This document shows, piece by piece, positions 25,062 to 33,472 of a stretch of 64,000 nucleotides of DNA. The DNA comes from Colimorpha_A sp045593985 (GTDB lineage Bacteria > Bacillota > Clostridia > Oscillospirales > CAG-272): positions 10,352 to 74,351 of the forward strand of contig JAZNXR010000002.1 in assembly GCA_045593985.1 (NCBI GenBank), given 5' to 3'. The notes below the pieces were generated by a model. The model searched no databases. It was not told where the DNA came from and saw only the letters and a program-made list of their open reading frames with translations. Within the stretch, counting starts at the first letter, position 1; the number at the start of each line of letters is the position of its first letter. Made by a program: the position numbers and the translations under genes.

Positions 25062-25286
25062 ATGTTTGACAGAGTAGTAGAGATTATAGCAGAACAGCTT
25101 CAAATAGATAGCGACATTATTGACGAAACCTCAAAGATCATGGAGGATCTCGGTGCAGATTCGCTTGACGTTGTTGAGATGCTTATGACAATGGAGGAAA
25201 CCTTTGGAATCTCGGTTCCCGATGAGGATATCGAGGATCTTATTACGGTAAGCGACGTTGTTGCTTACGTTGAAAGCAATATGTGA
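25062..25286 (+). CDS. acpP: Acyl carrier protein
   Basis: 74 residues, highly acidic, with the phosphopantetheine attachment serine in GADSLDVVEM (Ser at about residue 35). ACP carries growing acyl chains in fatty acid synthesis. It stands alone with its own promoter and terminator rather than within a fab cluster, so it could also serve another acyl pathway; the sequence is a standard type II ACP. Confidence 0.92.
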   Translation: MFDRVVEIIAEQLQIDSDIIDETSKIMEDLGADSLDVVEMLMTMEETFGISVPDEDIEDLITVSDVVAYVESNM

Positions 25287-25294
25287 AAAGAAAA

Positions 25295-25328
25295 ATAAAA
25301 AAACAGCCCGAATGGGCTGTTTTTTTGT
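25295..25328. terminator. Bidirectional terminator between acpP and the CDP-alcohol transferase
   Basis: ACAGCCC and GGGCTGT with GAAT loop, extended by A7/T7 tracts on both sides. Confidence 0.87.
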
Positions 25329-25335
25329 TGCAATC

Positions 25336-25908
25336 TTATTCGTCTATATCTCTGATATGCTCCGAGGCTGTGAAAAAGCATTTTGCATAGCTGACAAGAG
25401 ATATGATCATAAATACCGAGCAAAGCGCTACGATACTGTATACGCCTGCCGTCGATATATCCTTGAATATGACAAGCGTTACCATACTGACAAAAAGCAC
25501 GGCGGTGCATATTTTGCCCGCAAAGAGCGCGCCATCAAGCATTTTACCGTTGTGAAGCAGTCTGCAAGCCATTACGAACATAAATCCCTCTTTGATTATG
25601 AAAAGGACAAGCAGGGGAAGGATCTCGAGATTGCGGAGCGTCAGGCAGAGGATCACGGATCCCTGTGTCAGCTTGTCGGCAAACGGATCGAGCATTATTC
25701 CGATGCGGGAGCGCATATTGAATTTTCTTGCTATAATTCCGTCGAACATATCGGTTATCGCAGATGCGGCGAAGACTGCGGCGGCTATGATATAGTCCTT
25801 CATCTCCCGTGCCTTCATATAAAGAACCGCATATATAGGGATAAGAAGTATTCTTATTACGCTTAACAGATTAGGAATTGTGAAAATTTCCTTTTTTGAA
25901 TATCTCAT
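25336..25908 (-). CDS. Second CDP-alcohol phosphatidyltransferase
   Basis: 190 residues from the ATG at 25908, preceded by GGAGAAAGAA; the frame extends to a TTG at 25920. The full signature DMFDGIIARKFNMRSRIG plus LDPFADK is present, and multiple membrane helices follow. It is a paralog of the pgsA product at 19722 but differs outside the signature. It could be a second PG-phosphate synthase, a cardiolipin synthase of the CDP-alcohol type, or an enzyme with another alcohol acceptor. Confidence 0.85.
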   Translation of the reverse strand: MRYSKKEIFTIPNLLSVIRILLIPIYAVLYMKAREMKDYIIAAAVFAASAITDMFDGIIARKFNMRSRIGIMLDPFADKLTQGSVILCLTLRNLEILPLLVLFIIKEGFMFVMACRLLHNGKMLDGALFAGKICTAVLFVSMVTLVIFKDISTAGVYSIVALCSVFMIISLVSYAKCFFTASEHIRDIDE

Positions 25909-25952
25909 TTCTTTCTCCAAAAAGCATGGATTATCTTATTTTTTGCGTATCC

Positions 25953-27146
25953 TTAAGCTGTTTCGTCGGAGCTGCCTTCCGCTTCGGAATCGCTATCTTC
26001 CTCTTGCGACTTCTTTTCCGATTTTGCTTTCAGCCGTGCGGACACGTCGTTTTTGACTAACGTATAGATTACCGATGCTGTCGGGATAAACACAAGCATT
26101 CCGACAACGCCGTAAAGAGCGCCTCCGAGAATAAGTGCGGCGAAGGTCCACATTGCAGGCAGACCAATGCTTCCGCCGACAACTCGGGGGTAGATGAGGT
26201 TGTTTTCAAGCTGCTGAATGATAAGGAACATAACGACGAATATCAGCGCTCTCATAGGGCTTGTCATCATTATGAGTATTACGCCGACGAAGCATCCGAT
26301 AAAGGCTCCGACGTAGGGAATAAATGCCGTAACGCCGATTACAACGCTGATAACCGGGGCATAGGGGAAGCCGAATACCGTCATTGCGACAAAGAATATC
26401 GTTCCGAGAATTATTGCCTCAAGGCATTGTCCCGAGAAGAATTTTGTGAATGTCGTGACGACGAGGTTTACTAAGTATTTTATCTTGGGCGCCCACTTTT
26501 CAGAGAAATAAGCGTTGATTATGTCGTCGCTCTGACGTCTCAGGCGCTTCTTGTTTGCCAGAATGTAAATAGAGAAAATTACCGTGGTTATCAGGTTTGC
26601 AAAGAAGCTGACAAGACCGCTTAACGAGGTCTTGATCGTATCGACTATGCTTCCTGCGTTTTCGGTGAGCGATTTTATGATCGCATCAATGTCGATCTTG
26701 TCGAGAATAAGCTTTATATCCTTCGTTTCAATATCGTGCTTTTCCATGAGCGCAAGGATCTTCGGATAAGCAGTCTCAAAGGCATTTGCAATCTCGCTTA
26801 CCGTATCAATGAGGGCAGGAATGAGCGTTCCGATAACGAACATGAGCGCGGCAATGGCAAGCAGGTATGCGAGGATGAGCGATACCGTCGTTATGAACTT
26901 CTGCGGCAGCTTTCTTTTGCTCTTCGATTTTTTGTTTATGAAATTAAAAAGCTGCTCGAATTTTGCCATTGGCGTTCCGATTATAAGCGCCATAACGATT
27001 CCTGCAAAAAGCGGGGAGACAAGCGCGTAGAGCGTGCTGATCAAGCCGCCGAGCTTGTGAAAATTCATAATAATGGCGAATATGAGAATTACAGCTGTCG
27101 CAAACAGCAATCCTATTTTAAATTTTTTCTTATCCTGCTTGTCCAT
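25953..27146 (-). CDS. AI-2E family (PerM-type) transporter
   Basis: 397 residues from the ATG at 27146, chosen for AAGGAG 7 nt upstream; the frame runs further to 27314 without support. About eight membrane helices and the conserved C-terminal block GFPYAPVISVVIGVTAFIPY are typical of the YdbI/PerM/TqsA family. Members export autoinducer-2 or act as ion antiporters; the substrate cannot be told here. The C-terminus is acidic and Ser-rich. Confidence 0.88.
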   Translation of the reverse strand: MDKQDKKKFKIGLLFATAVILIFAIIMNFHKLGGLISTLYALVSPLFAGIVMALIIGTPMAKFEQLFNFINKKSKSKRKLPQKFITTVSLILAYLLAIAALMFVIGTLIPALIDTVSEIANAFETAYPKILALMEKHDIETKDIKLILDKIDIDAIIKSLTENAGSIVDTIKTSLSGLVSFFANLITTVIFSIYILANKKRLRRQSDDIINAYFSEKWAPKIKYLVNLVVTTFTKFFSGQCLEAIILGTIFFVAMTVFGFPYAPVISVVIGVTAFIPYVGAFIGCFVGVILIMMTSPMRALIFVVMFLIIQQLENNLIYPRVVGGSIGLPAMWTFAALILGGALYGVVGMLVFIPTASVIYTLVKNDVSARLKAKSEKKSQEEDSDSEAEGSSDETA

Positions 27147-27189
27147 TGCCTTCTCCTTGATCATGCGCAGCCTGACTGTCATTAATATA

Positions 27190-27218
27190 ATTATACGCTC
27201 TATATATATTCTTTTCAA
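27190..27218 (-). promoter_or_regulatory. Sigma-A promoter for the AI-2E family gene
   Basis: Minus strand: TTGAAA (27218-27213), 17-bp spacer, TATAAT (27195-27190). Confidence 0.75.
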
Positions 27219-27299
27219 GTTTAATATTTGAAAATTTACATTTTCTTCATACCGAAGGCGTTTTTGGGTGTTCTGTCGACTGTAATTTACAAAAAACTG

Positions 27300-27327
27300 T
27301 TTACAAATTCCCAAAATCTGCTATAAT
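27300..27327 (+). promoter_or_regulatory. Promoter of prfB
   Basis: TTTACA (27300-27305), 16-bp spacer, TATAAT (27322-27327); TTG start of prfB 30 nt downstream. Confidence 0.68.
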
Positions 27328-27357
27328 AATAAGAGAATAGTATTTTCGGAGGAAAAA

Positions 27358-28473
27358 TTGATAATTCAGCTTGACGAGGCTAAGCGTACGTTGACAAACA
27401 TACGCCCCGCCATAGAGGAACTAAAAAACGCGCTCCGCATTGAGGAGCTGCATAGACAAATTCAGGAGCTTGAGGCAAAGACGCTCGTTCCCGATTTCTG
27501 GTCGAGAGACGATTCGGGAAGGGTGCTTCAGCAGATAAAGGACAAAAAGACGACGATCGAGCGCTATGACGAGCTTTGTTCACGGCTTGAAGACACACTC
27601 GTGCTTATTGATATGGGTATAGAGGAAAACGACGAGAGCGTCGTTGACGAGGTCGTTTCCGAGGTCAAGGCGATTCTTGAAACCGAGGAAACGATGCGTC
27701 TTGAAACCCTTTTGACGGGCGAGTACGACCATAATAATGCGATCCTCTCCTTCCACCCCGGAGCCGGCGGAACGGAGGCGCAGGACTGGGCGCAGATGCT
27801 CTACCGCATGTATACACGCTGGGGCGAAAGCCACGGCTACACCGTTAAGCTTATGGATTGGCTTGACGGCGATGCGGCGGGAATCAAGAGCGCAGTCATC
27901 TCGATCGAGGGCCCTAACGCCTACGGCTTCTTAAAAAGCGAAAACGGCGTTCACCGCCTTGTGCGTGTTTCTCCCTTCGATGCGTCGGGACGCCGCCAGA
28001 CCTCCTTTGCTTCGGTTGAGGTAATGCCCGAATTTGACGATATGAACGACAATATCGAAATTCGCGAGGAGGATCTTGAAATAACTGCTCACCGTTCATC
28101 GGGCGCCGGCGGTCAGCATATCAACAAGACCGACTCTGCAATCAGAATTCTTCATAAGCCCACGGGAATCGTGGTCGGCTGTCAGACACAGCGCAGCCAG
28201 CTTCAGAACAAGGAATACGCTATGCGTATGCTTAAGAGTAAGCTGATGGAGATAAAGCAGAGAGAGAATCTTCAGAAGATCGACGATATCAAGGGCGTCA
28301 AGACCGATATCGAGTGGGGCTCGCAGATACGCTCCTACGTATTTATGCCATATACTCTTGCAAAGGACACCCGTACCGGCTTTGAAATTACCGACATTAA
28401 CTCCGTTATGGATGGAAACATCGACGGATTTATAAACGCATACCTCAAAATGACAAGCTTGAAAGAAAGCTAA
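27358..28473 (+). CDS. prfB: Peptide chain release factor 2
   Basis: 371 residues. RF2 ends translation at UGA and UAA. Stop recognition SPF (VRVSPFDASGRR) and the catalytic GGQ (SSGAGGQHINKTDS) are present. GGAGG precedes a TTG start. The autoregulatory +1 frameshift found early in most prfB genes is absent: the N-terminal helix reads straight through LKNALRIEEL with no in-frame TGA after about codon 25. Full family length is kept, so the site was lost or replaced by a sense codon. Confidence 0.96.
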   Translation: MIIQLDEAKRTLTNIRPAIEELKNALRIEELHRQIQELEAKTLVPDFWSRDDSGRVLQQIKDKKTTIERYDELCSRLEDTLVLIDMGIEENDESVVDEVVSEVKAILETEETMRLETLLTGEYDHNNAILSFHPGAGGTEAQDWAQMLYRMYTRWGESHGYTVKLMDWLDGDAAGIKSAVISIEGPNAYGFLKSENGVHRLVRVSPFDASGRRQTSFASVEVMPEFDDMNDNIEIREEDLEITAHRSSGAGGQHINKTDSAIRILHKPTGIVVGCQTQRSQLQNKEYAMRMLKSKLMEIKQRENLQKIDDIKGVKTDIEWGSQIRSYVFMPYTLAKDTRTGFEITDINSVMDGNIDGFINAYLKMTSLKES

Positions 28474-28487
28474 AAGGAGAAATAATT

Positions 28488-28778
28488 ATGCTTAAACAGA
28501 CAAGATTTTACCTCGGGCTTATGCTTATCGTGCAGTCAATTTCCTGCTTCTTCCTCGTTATCGCATATCTGTTCAAGGACAAGAAGAATACGGCAAGCCC
28601 CTTTATGGTGCTCGGTATAATTTCCGCCGTTGCAGGCGGCTTCCTCGTCGCTGAAAAGGCAAAGGAAAGATACGAAAGCGAGCTTATCCTCGACGCAATG
28701 AACGACATCTGCGAGGAGGACGAGTTCCGTCACGATATTCCCGTTGACGAAACTGCCGACGAAACCGAGTTTAACTGA
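28488..28778 (+). CDS. Small two-helix membrane protein, unknown function
   Basis: 96 residues with two hydrophobic segments (about 9-27 and 38-56) and an acidic tail rich in E and D. AAAGGAG lies upstream of the ATG, 14 bp after prfB, so it is probably expressed from the prfB promoter. I do not recognise the family. Confidence 0.7.
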   Translation: MLKQTRFYLGLMLIVQSISCFFLVIAYLFKDKKNTASPFMVLGIISAVAGGFLVAEKAKERYESELILDAMNDICEEDEFRHDIPVDETADETEFN

Positions 28779-28782
28779 TATG

Positions 28783-28818
28783 AAAAACGGGCAGACACAG
28801 AGTGACTGCCTGTTTTTT
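28783..28818 (+). terminator. Terminator after the prfB unit
   Basis: AAAACGGGCAG and CTGCCTGTTTT pair around an 11-nt loop (one mismatch), followed by TTTT. Confidence 0.7.
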
Positions 28819-28873
28819 AGCTTTATGAGGTTGCTTGCTTGCCTCGGTATACTAAAGATGGGTAAATATGTAC

Positions 28874-28902
28874 TTGATTTGGTGCATAAGATGAATTATA
28901 AT
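28874..28902 (+). promoter_or_regulatory. Sigma-A promoter of the orphan gene at 28936
   Basis: TTGATT (28874-28879), 17-bp spacer, TATAAT (28897-28902). Confidence 0.75.
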
Positions 28903-28935
28903 TGAAGCATAAAAATCTTGGTAGGGGGAATTATT

Positions 28936-29319
28936 GTGAATTTCATTATTAAAAAAGAGGATTTAGGAGCGTTTGCCGTCTGTGTTTCACAAATGATGAA
29001 TGAAATTGGATTTTGCGGCTTTACTTACGAGGATGATTTTAAAAATGCCGTAAACAGCGGTACTACTGAATTTTTCGTTTCGGAAGATGATGACATCAGT
29101 GTTGCATTCGGAAATCTCAAAAAACAAATAACTAATATTGAATCCGCAAAAAACGTTTATTTTTTCATATCGACAAAAACAGACCCCGCAAAAGCAGGCG
29201 TTTACGAGAAATTTTACCGTGAAATTGCGGAAACTGCAAATGCCGAAAATGTTTTTTTGAATATTTATGATCAAGAGGAAGATGACAAAACCAAATTGTA
29301 TTTATTTGTCAATAAATAA
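28936..29319 (+). CDS. AT-rich orphan, unknown soluble protein
   Basis: 127 residues from the GTG at 28936, preceded by GGGGGA at 7-nt spacing; the frame is open from a TTG at 28918. Acidic, no signal peptide or membrane helix, rich in F, N and K. I recognise no family. Base composition is visibly more AT-rich than the neighbours. It has a private promoter and is followed by a hairpin, which suggests an independently acquired single-gene unit. Confidence 0.68.
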   Translation: MNFIIKKEDLGAFAVCVSQMMNEIGFCGFTYEDDFKNAVNSGTTEFFVSEDDDISVAFGNLKKQITNIESAKNVYFFISTKTDPAKAGVYEKFYREIAETANAENVFLNIYDQEEDDKTKLYLFVNK

Positions 29320-29323
29320 GAAG

Positions 29324-29349
29324 ATCCCCGCTGATTTTTCAGCGGGGAT
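29324..29349 (+). terminator. Hairpin after the orphan gene
   Basis: ATCCCCGCTGA and TCAGCGGGGAT form a perfect 11-bp stem with a 4-nt T loop. There is no strong T tract downstream, so it may act as a weak terminator or 3' stabiliser. The rest of the gap to 29434 holds nothing I can identify. Confidence 0.6.
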
Positions 29350-29433
29350 AAATTGTTTTATATAGTCGGCAATTACTTGTTGTTGATAGCTGACTGTCCC
29401 GCAACACATCGTGCGGTCATTTTGTGTCGCGAA

Positions 29434-30075
29434 TCAAATATACTTCGGCAGCGTTGTTAAAATTCCCTCGAGGTGCTTATCGTAGCTTACCTCGGTGAAG
29501 GTCCATTTGCCGTTATCGTAGGTGACAACGGTAACCGAGGCGTTTGACACCCACGGCACGTTTTTGATCTTCTCAACGCTGACGTAGTTTACTATCGCCT
29601 GGAGGGCTCGAATCGGGGTGGCGTGTGTTGCTATCGCAACCGTTTTTCCGCAGTTTTCATCTGCTATTTTCTTGAGGCAGGAACAAATTCTTTCGCCAAG
29701 CTCCTTGACGCTTTCGCCGTTCGGACATCGGATATTTCCCGAATCTCCAAACCAATTTTCAAAAAGCTCGGGATATTTTTCCTTGATGTCGACAAATTTT
29801 CTTCCTTCCCAATCGCCTGCGAATATTTCGCGAAGCATCTCGGTCGGTGTTATATCAAGTCCGAGGGCATCCGAAAGCGCCTTTCCCGTTGAAAAGGCTC
29901 GCATAAGATCGGAGGCGTAAACCTTATCGACCTTGTAATTATTCTTTATATATTCCGCGGTCGCATTTGCCTGGCGGATTCCGAGATCTGTCAGCGGCGC
30001 ATCGAAATGACCTGCGAATACCCCGTTAAGGTTCGCCTCACTCTGTCCGTGGCGGATCAAAAGAAATTTTGTCAT
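29434..30075 (-). CDS. Histidine phosphatase family protein
   Basis: 213 residues from the ATG at 30075 (MTKFLLIRHGQSEAN); the frame to 30189 only reads the repeat. The RHG motif with the phospho-accepting His9 and a second catalytic histidine in VAIATHATPIRAL are present. The family covers phosphoglycerate mutases and small-molecule phosphatases such as CobC and PhoE; the target cannot be decided. Confidence 0.87.
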   Translation of the reverse strand: MTKFLLIRHGQSEANLNGVFAGHFDAPLTDLGIRQANATAEYIKNNYKVDKVYASDLMRAFSTGKALSDALGLDITPTEMLREIFAGDWEGRKFVDIKEKYPELFENWFGDSGNIRCPNGESVKELGERICSCLKKIADENCGKTVAIATHATPIRALQAIVNYVSVEKIKNVPWVSNASVTVVTYDNGKWTFTEVSYDKHLEGILTTLPKYI

Positions 30076-30120
30076 AGATTTCTCCGTTTTGGGATATTGA
30101 GAATTTGCGGCAACGCCGTC

Positions 30121-30289
30121 TTGCCTTCCCCTGAGGGGAAGGTGGCCGAGCAAGGCGAAGCCGCGCCGAGGTCGGATGAGGTGGATCAAACTTTAAAAAT
30201 ACGATTATGGCAAATTAGTTGCTTCACCTTCGGAACACCTCATCCGTCTGCTCCTGCGTCGCAGACACCTTCCCCTGAGGGGAAGGCAA
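30121..30289. repeat. Dispersed inverted-repeat element, family D (169 nt)
   Basis: Begins TTGCCTTCCCCTGAGGGGAAGG and ends CCTTCCCCTGAGGGGAAGGCAA, an inverted pair of 22 nt, each arm itself a palindrome. Inside, GGATGAGGTG is matched by CACCTCATCC. It fills the space between the histidine phosphatase and purC; no gene is seen. Confidence 0.75.
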
Positions 30290-30325
30290 GAAAACGTGGC
30301 GAAGCTTTGAATGCAACATGATCTC

Positions 30326-30358
30326 CAAAAAGAGGTGCTCGAAAGCACCCCTTTTCTT
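30326..30358 (-). terminator. Terminator of purC
   Basis: On the minus strand AAAAGGGGTGCT and AGCACCTCTTTTT pair around a 4-nt loop, with a T run after; directly downstream of the purC stop. Confidence 0.75.
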
Positions 30359-30360
30359 TA

Positions 30361-31062
30361 TTATCTGTTAAGGATCTTCTTTGTAAGCTCTACGGGCTCA
30401 ACGATCTTGTCGCCCTCGTAAACGCGCATGTTACCCGATGCGATTTCGTCGATAAGAACGACCTCGCCGTCCTTGGTGTAGCCGAACTCGAACTTGATGT
30501 CCCAGAGGTCAAGACCGATGGTCTTAAGGTCGTCTGCAACGATCTTGGTGATTGCAAGAGTCTGCGCCTTAAGAGAAGCGAACATTTCCTCGGTCATAAC
30601 GCCGAGAGCAACGAGACCTTCGCCCGTTACAAGCGGATCGCCCTTTTCATCGTTCTTGAAGGTGCATTCAACGTAACCGCCGTCAAGACGGGTTCCGTTC
30701 TTGATATATTCGCCGTAGCGGCGGATGAAGGAGCCGGTTGCAACGAGACGGCAGATAACCTCAAGTCCGTTACCGCCCTGCGCCTTACCGAAGTTTTCTG
30801 CGGGAAGAACCTCCATCGTTGCGTCGTCAAGGTTTGCAGAGATGTAGTGAGTCTTGATACCCGCCTTCTTGCAAAGCTCGAAGTAGTAAACGGAGGTTTC
30901 GAGGTTCGCGCGGCCGATTCCCTCGATGGTGAGTCCTACCGAGTTTTCGCCGGGATCAAAAACGCCGTCTTTGCCGGTGCAGTCGTCCTTGAACTTAAGA
31001 AGCACGTTCCCATTTTCAAGAGCAAATACGTCCTTTGTCTTACCTGTGTAAATCTTTTTCAT
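30361..31062 (-). CDS. purC: SAICAR synthetase (purine synthesis)
   Basis: 233 residues, normal for bacterial PurC, which joins CAIR with aspartate in de novo purine synthesis. The N-terminal KIYTGKTKDVF, the GIKTHYIS segment and LVTGEGLVALGVMTEE are typical. GGGAG precedes the ATG. It stands alone, away from other pur genes, with its own promoter and terminator. No purine riboswitch is apparent in the short leader. Confidence 0.93.
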   Translation of the reverse strand: MKKIYTGKTKDVFALENGNVLLKFKDDCTGKDGVFDPGENSVGLTIEGIGRANLETSVYYFELCKKAGIKTHYISANLDDATMEVLPAENFGKAQGGNGLEVICRLVATGSFIRRYGEYIKNGTRLDGGYVECTFKNDEKGDPLVTGEGLVALGVMTEEMFASLKAQTLAITKIVADDLKTIGLDLWDIKFEFGYTKDGEVVLIDEIASGNMRVYEGDKIVEPVELTKKILNR

Positions 31063-31099
31063 AAAACCAATCTCCCTTGATTTTTAAACTTATGTATTA

Positions 31100-31128
31100 A
31101 TTATACTATCCTTATTTCTATTTGTAAA
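31100..31128 (-). promoter_or_regulatory. Sigma-A promoter of purC
   Basis: Minus strand: TTTACA (31128-31123), 17-bp spacer, TATAAT (31105-31100). Confidence 0.78.
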
Positions 31129-31191
31129 GTGAAAAATATTCGTTTTTTTTGCCGAAATTACGGTAGGGTAAATGCGATATATTTCACGTTT

Positions 31192-32409
31192 TTACCACGA
31201 TGCGCTGTCCGCGGCGGTGACTGCGGTGCAGAATGCAATCTGGAGGTTGAAGCCGCCCGTGTATGCATCGACGTCGATGACCTCGCCCGCAAAGAAGAGA
31301 CCGCTTATTTTTTTGCTTTCGAGCGTTTTCGGGTTAAGCTCCTTGACCGATACGCCGCCCTTCGTGATTATCGCTTCGTTTATCGGACGGAAGCCGCTTA
31401 AACGGACAGGGAAGCGCTTCAGGAGCGTTACGAGCGACTTTCGTTCCTCTTTTGTTATCGAATTTACCTTTCGGTCAGGGGAAATGCCCGACATTCTGAC
31501 GAATACCGGAATCATTCGGGAAGGTAAAAGTGCAGAGAGCGAATTTATAAAGTCGCGGTTGAGATTTTTGCCGAAGTCGGATAGGAGCCGCTGATCAAGC
31601 TCCCTTTCGTCGAGAGCCGGCTTCATATCTATATATAGAGTATATTTCTTTTCTCCGAGGTCGGGGATCATTGACGAGAGCGAGAGTATCATAGGCCCGG
31701 TCACACCGAAATGCGTGAACATCATCTCGCCGAAGTCCTCGTAAACCGTTTTGCCCTCCTCGTTCTCCGCCTTGATAGCGACGTTTTTGAGTGATAGACC
31801 TTGCATATCGGGGCAAATACGGTCGGGCGACTCAATCGGAACGAGTGACGGACGGCAGGGGACTGTTTCAAGTCCGAGCGACCTTGCAAAGCGTATTCCG
31901 TCACCGTCAGAGCCGGTCTTTTGGTATGACACGCCGCCGGTACAGACGATAACGGCATCGTAGGAAACCGTTTTGCCGTTTACCTTAACGCCGATGACTG
32001 TATCGTTTTCAACCTCAATTCCGCTTACACGCGCGTGAACTACGTTCTTTTTTACGAGGCCAGCGAGAGCATCAACGATATCAAAAGCTCGGTCGGAAAT
32101 CGGGAAAACTCGGTTTCCGCGCTCGGTTTTGAGCGGCACGCCGAGATTCTCGAAGAATTCCATCGTATCCTGCGCAGAAAAATTGCTGTATGACGAGTAG
32201 AGGAAGCGAGGATTTGTCGGTACGTTACCGAAAAATTCGTCTCGGGTGCAGTTGTTCGTCACGTTGCATCTGCCCTTGCCCGTTATTGCGAGCTTTCTGC
32301 CGAGGCGGTCGTTTCTTTCGTAGAGCGTGACGTCGCATCCGTTTGCAATGGCACGTGCCGCCGCCATCATGCCTGCGGCGCCGCCGCCGATTACTGCGAT
32401 CTTCTTCAT
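31192..32409 (-). CDS. BaiN/HI0933-like NAD(P)/FAD-dependent oxidoreductase
   Basis: 405 residues. FAD-binding GGGAAGMMAA at the N-terminus, the family motif GRKLAITGKGRCNVTN (about residues 41-56), and a C-terminal GLFFAGEVIDVDAYTGGFN. This family includes BaiN, proposed in bile-acid 7-dehydroxylation, but most members have unknown substrates and nothing here points to bile acids. The start shares one base with the upstream regulator stop (TAATG). Confidence 0.88.
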   Translation of the reverse strand: MKKIAVIGGGAAGMMAAARAIANGCDVTLYERNDRLGRKLAITGKGRCNVTNNCTRDEFFGNVPTNPRFLYSSYSNFSAQDTMEFFENLGVPLKTERGNRVFPISDRAFDIVDALAGLVKKNVVHARVSGIEVENDTVIGVKVNGKTVSYDAVIVCTGGVSYQKTGSDGDGIRFARSLGLETVPCRPSLVPIESPDRICPDMQGLSLKNVAIKAENEEGKTVYEDFGEMMFTHFGVTGPMILSLSSMIPDLGEKKYTLYIDMKPALDERELDQRLLSDFGKNLNRDFINSLSALLPSRMIPVFVRMSGISPDRKVNSITKEERKSLVTLLKRFPVRLSGFRPINEAIITKGGVSVKELNPKTLESKKISGLFFAGEVIDVDAYTGGFNLQIAFCTAVTAADSASW

Positions 32410-33275
32410 TATATGTGGCTGTCCTTGTCGTAAACGTCATACTCGTCCCAGATCGTTTCAAGGCGAGAGAAGACGTTTTGAAGCTCGACCTTCTTCTTTC
32501 TTGCTATATCGACTATCAGCGCATTTATGATGCTGAGGGGAGCAACGAGAGAGTCAACGAAGGACGCCATGTCGCTTTTCGCATAAAGCGTGCTGTCGGC
32601 GTGAGTTGCGATCGGAGAAAGAGCAGAGTCGGTGAGCGCAACGATGTGCGCGCCCTGCAAATGTGCAAATTCCACTGCATTTATGATTCGCTTTGAATAG
32701 CGAGGGAAGCTTATTGCGATAACTACATCGCCCGTAGAAACTCGAAGAAGCTGCTCAAAAATTTCGCTTCCGCTCGTTGTTTGCACGAGGGTTACGTTAT
32801 CAAACATGAATCGGAAGTTGAAGGCAAGGAAGCTTGCAAGGGAGGAGCTTGAGCGCATACCGATTATATAGATGCGCTTTGCATTAACGATTGCCTCCGA
32901 TGCCGCCGCAAAGTCGGATCGGCTGACGGTTTCGAGGGTGCTTCTTATCTTCGCCATGTCGGAGTTGAGCACGCTTTCAAGAACGTCGCCCTCACCGATA
33001 CGGTCGTTCGTTACCTCCATTCGCTGGACGGAGGTGAGTCGGATGCGGATAAGCTCCTGGAGAGCGAGCTGAAGCTCGGGGTAGCCGTCGTAACCGAGTG
33101 CGGTTGCGAAACGGACAACGGTCGATTCGCTGACGTTCGTTACCTCGCCAAGACGTGACGCCGTCATAAACGCCGCTTTGTCGTAGTTATTGAGAATGAA
33201 ATTTCCTATTGCCTTTTGTCCCTTCGAAAAGGAGGGAAGGGAGGTTTTTATTTTTTCAAGAAGATTGTTTTTCAT
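32409..33275 (-). CDS. MurR/RpiR family transcriptional regulator
   Basis: 288 residues. N-terminal helix-turn-helix (about 30-65, with SESTVVRFATALGYDGYPEL) and C-terminal SIS sugar-phosphate-binding domain (about 120-260). Such regulators sense phosphosugars. It is translationally coupled to the BaiN-like gene. The mutarotase and GH32 genes lie further upstream on the same strand, so it may control sugar genes locally, but that is inference. Its mRNA leader has a strong hairpin (33362-33388). Confidence 0.9.
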   Translation of the reverse strand: MKNNLLEKIKTSLPSFSKGQKAIGNFILNNYDKAAFMTASRLGEVTNVSESTVVRFATALGYDGYPELQLALQELIRIRLTSVQRMEVTNDRIGEGDVLESVLNSDMAKIRSTLETVSRSDFAAASEAIVNAKRIYIIGMRSSSSLASFLAFNFRFMFDNVTLVQTTSGSEIFEQLLRVSTGDVVIAISFPRYSKRIINAVEFAHLQGAHIVALTDSALSPIATHADSTLYAKSDMASFVDSLVAPLSIINALIVDIARKKKVELQNVFSRLETIWDEYDVYDKDSHI

Positions 33276-33361
33276 GACGTCTATACTTCCTTTATGCAGG
33301 ATTCATATTATTATTTATTCGTTTTTTGCTCAAAAAGCGGCCGAAAAATGCAAGAAAAGGC

Positions 33362-33388
33362 ACGTCGGATTTTTTGCAAGTCCGACGC
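33362..33388 (-). promoter_or_regulatory. Leader hairpin upstream of the RpiR-type regulator
   Basis: ACGTCGGA and TCCGACG pair with a loop of about 11 nt; on the minus strand the stem is followed by TGCCTTTTCTTGC. It lies between the promoter (33407-33435) and the start codon, where it could act as an attenuator or mRNA stabiliser. Confidence 0.45.
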
Positions 33389-33406
33389 ACATTTCTTTCA
33401 TATTTG

Positions 33407-33435
33407 ATTATATACTTGAAGCGGGAATTTGTCAA
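33407..33435 (-). promoter_or_regulatory. Sigma-A promoter of the RpiR-BaiN operon
   Basis: Minus strand: TTGACA (33435-33430), 17-bp spacer, TATAAT (33412-33407), perfect boxes. Confidence 0.85.
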
Positions 33436-33472
33436 GAAGAATTTGATGAGCCGATAGATTCGGCAGTCAAAA

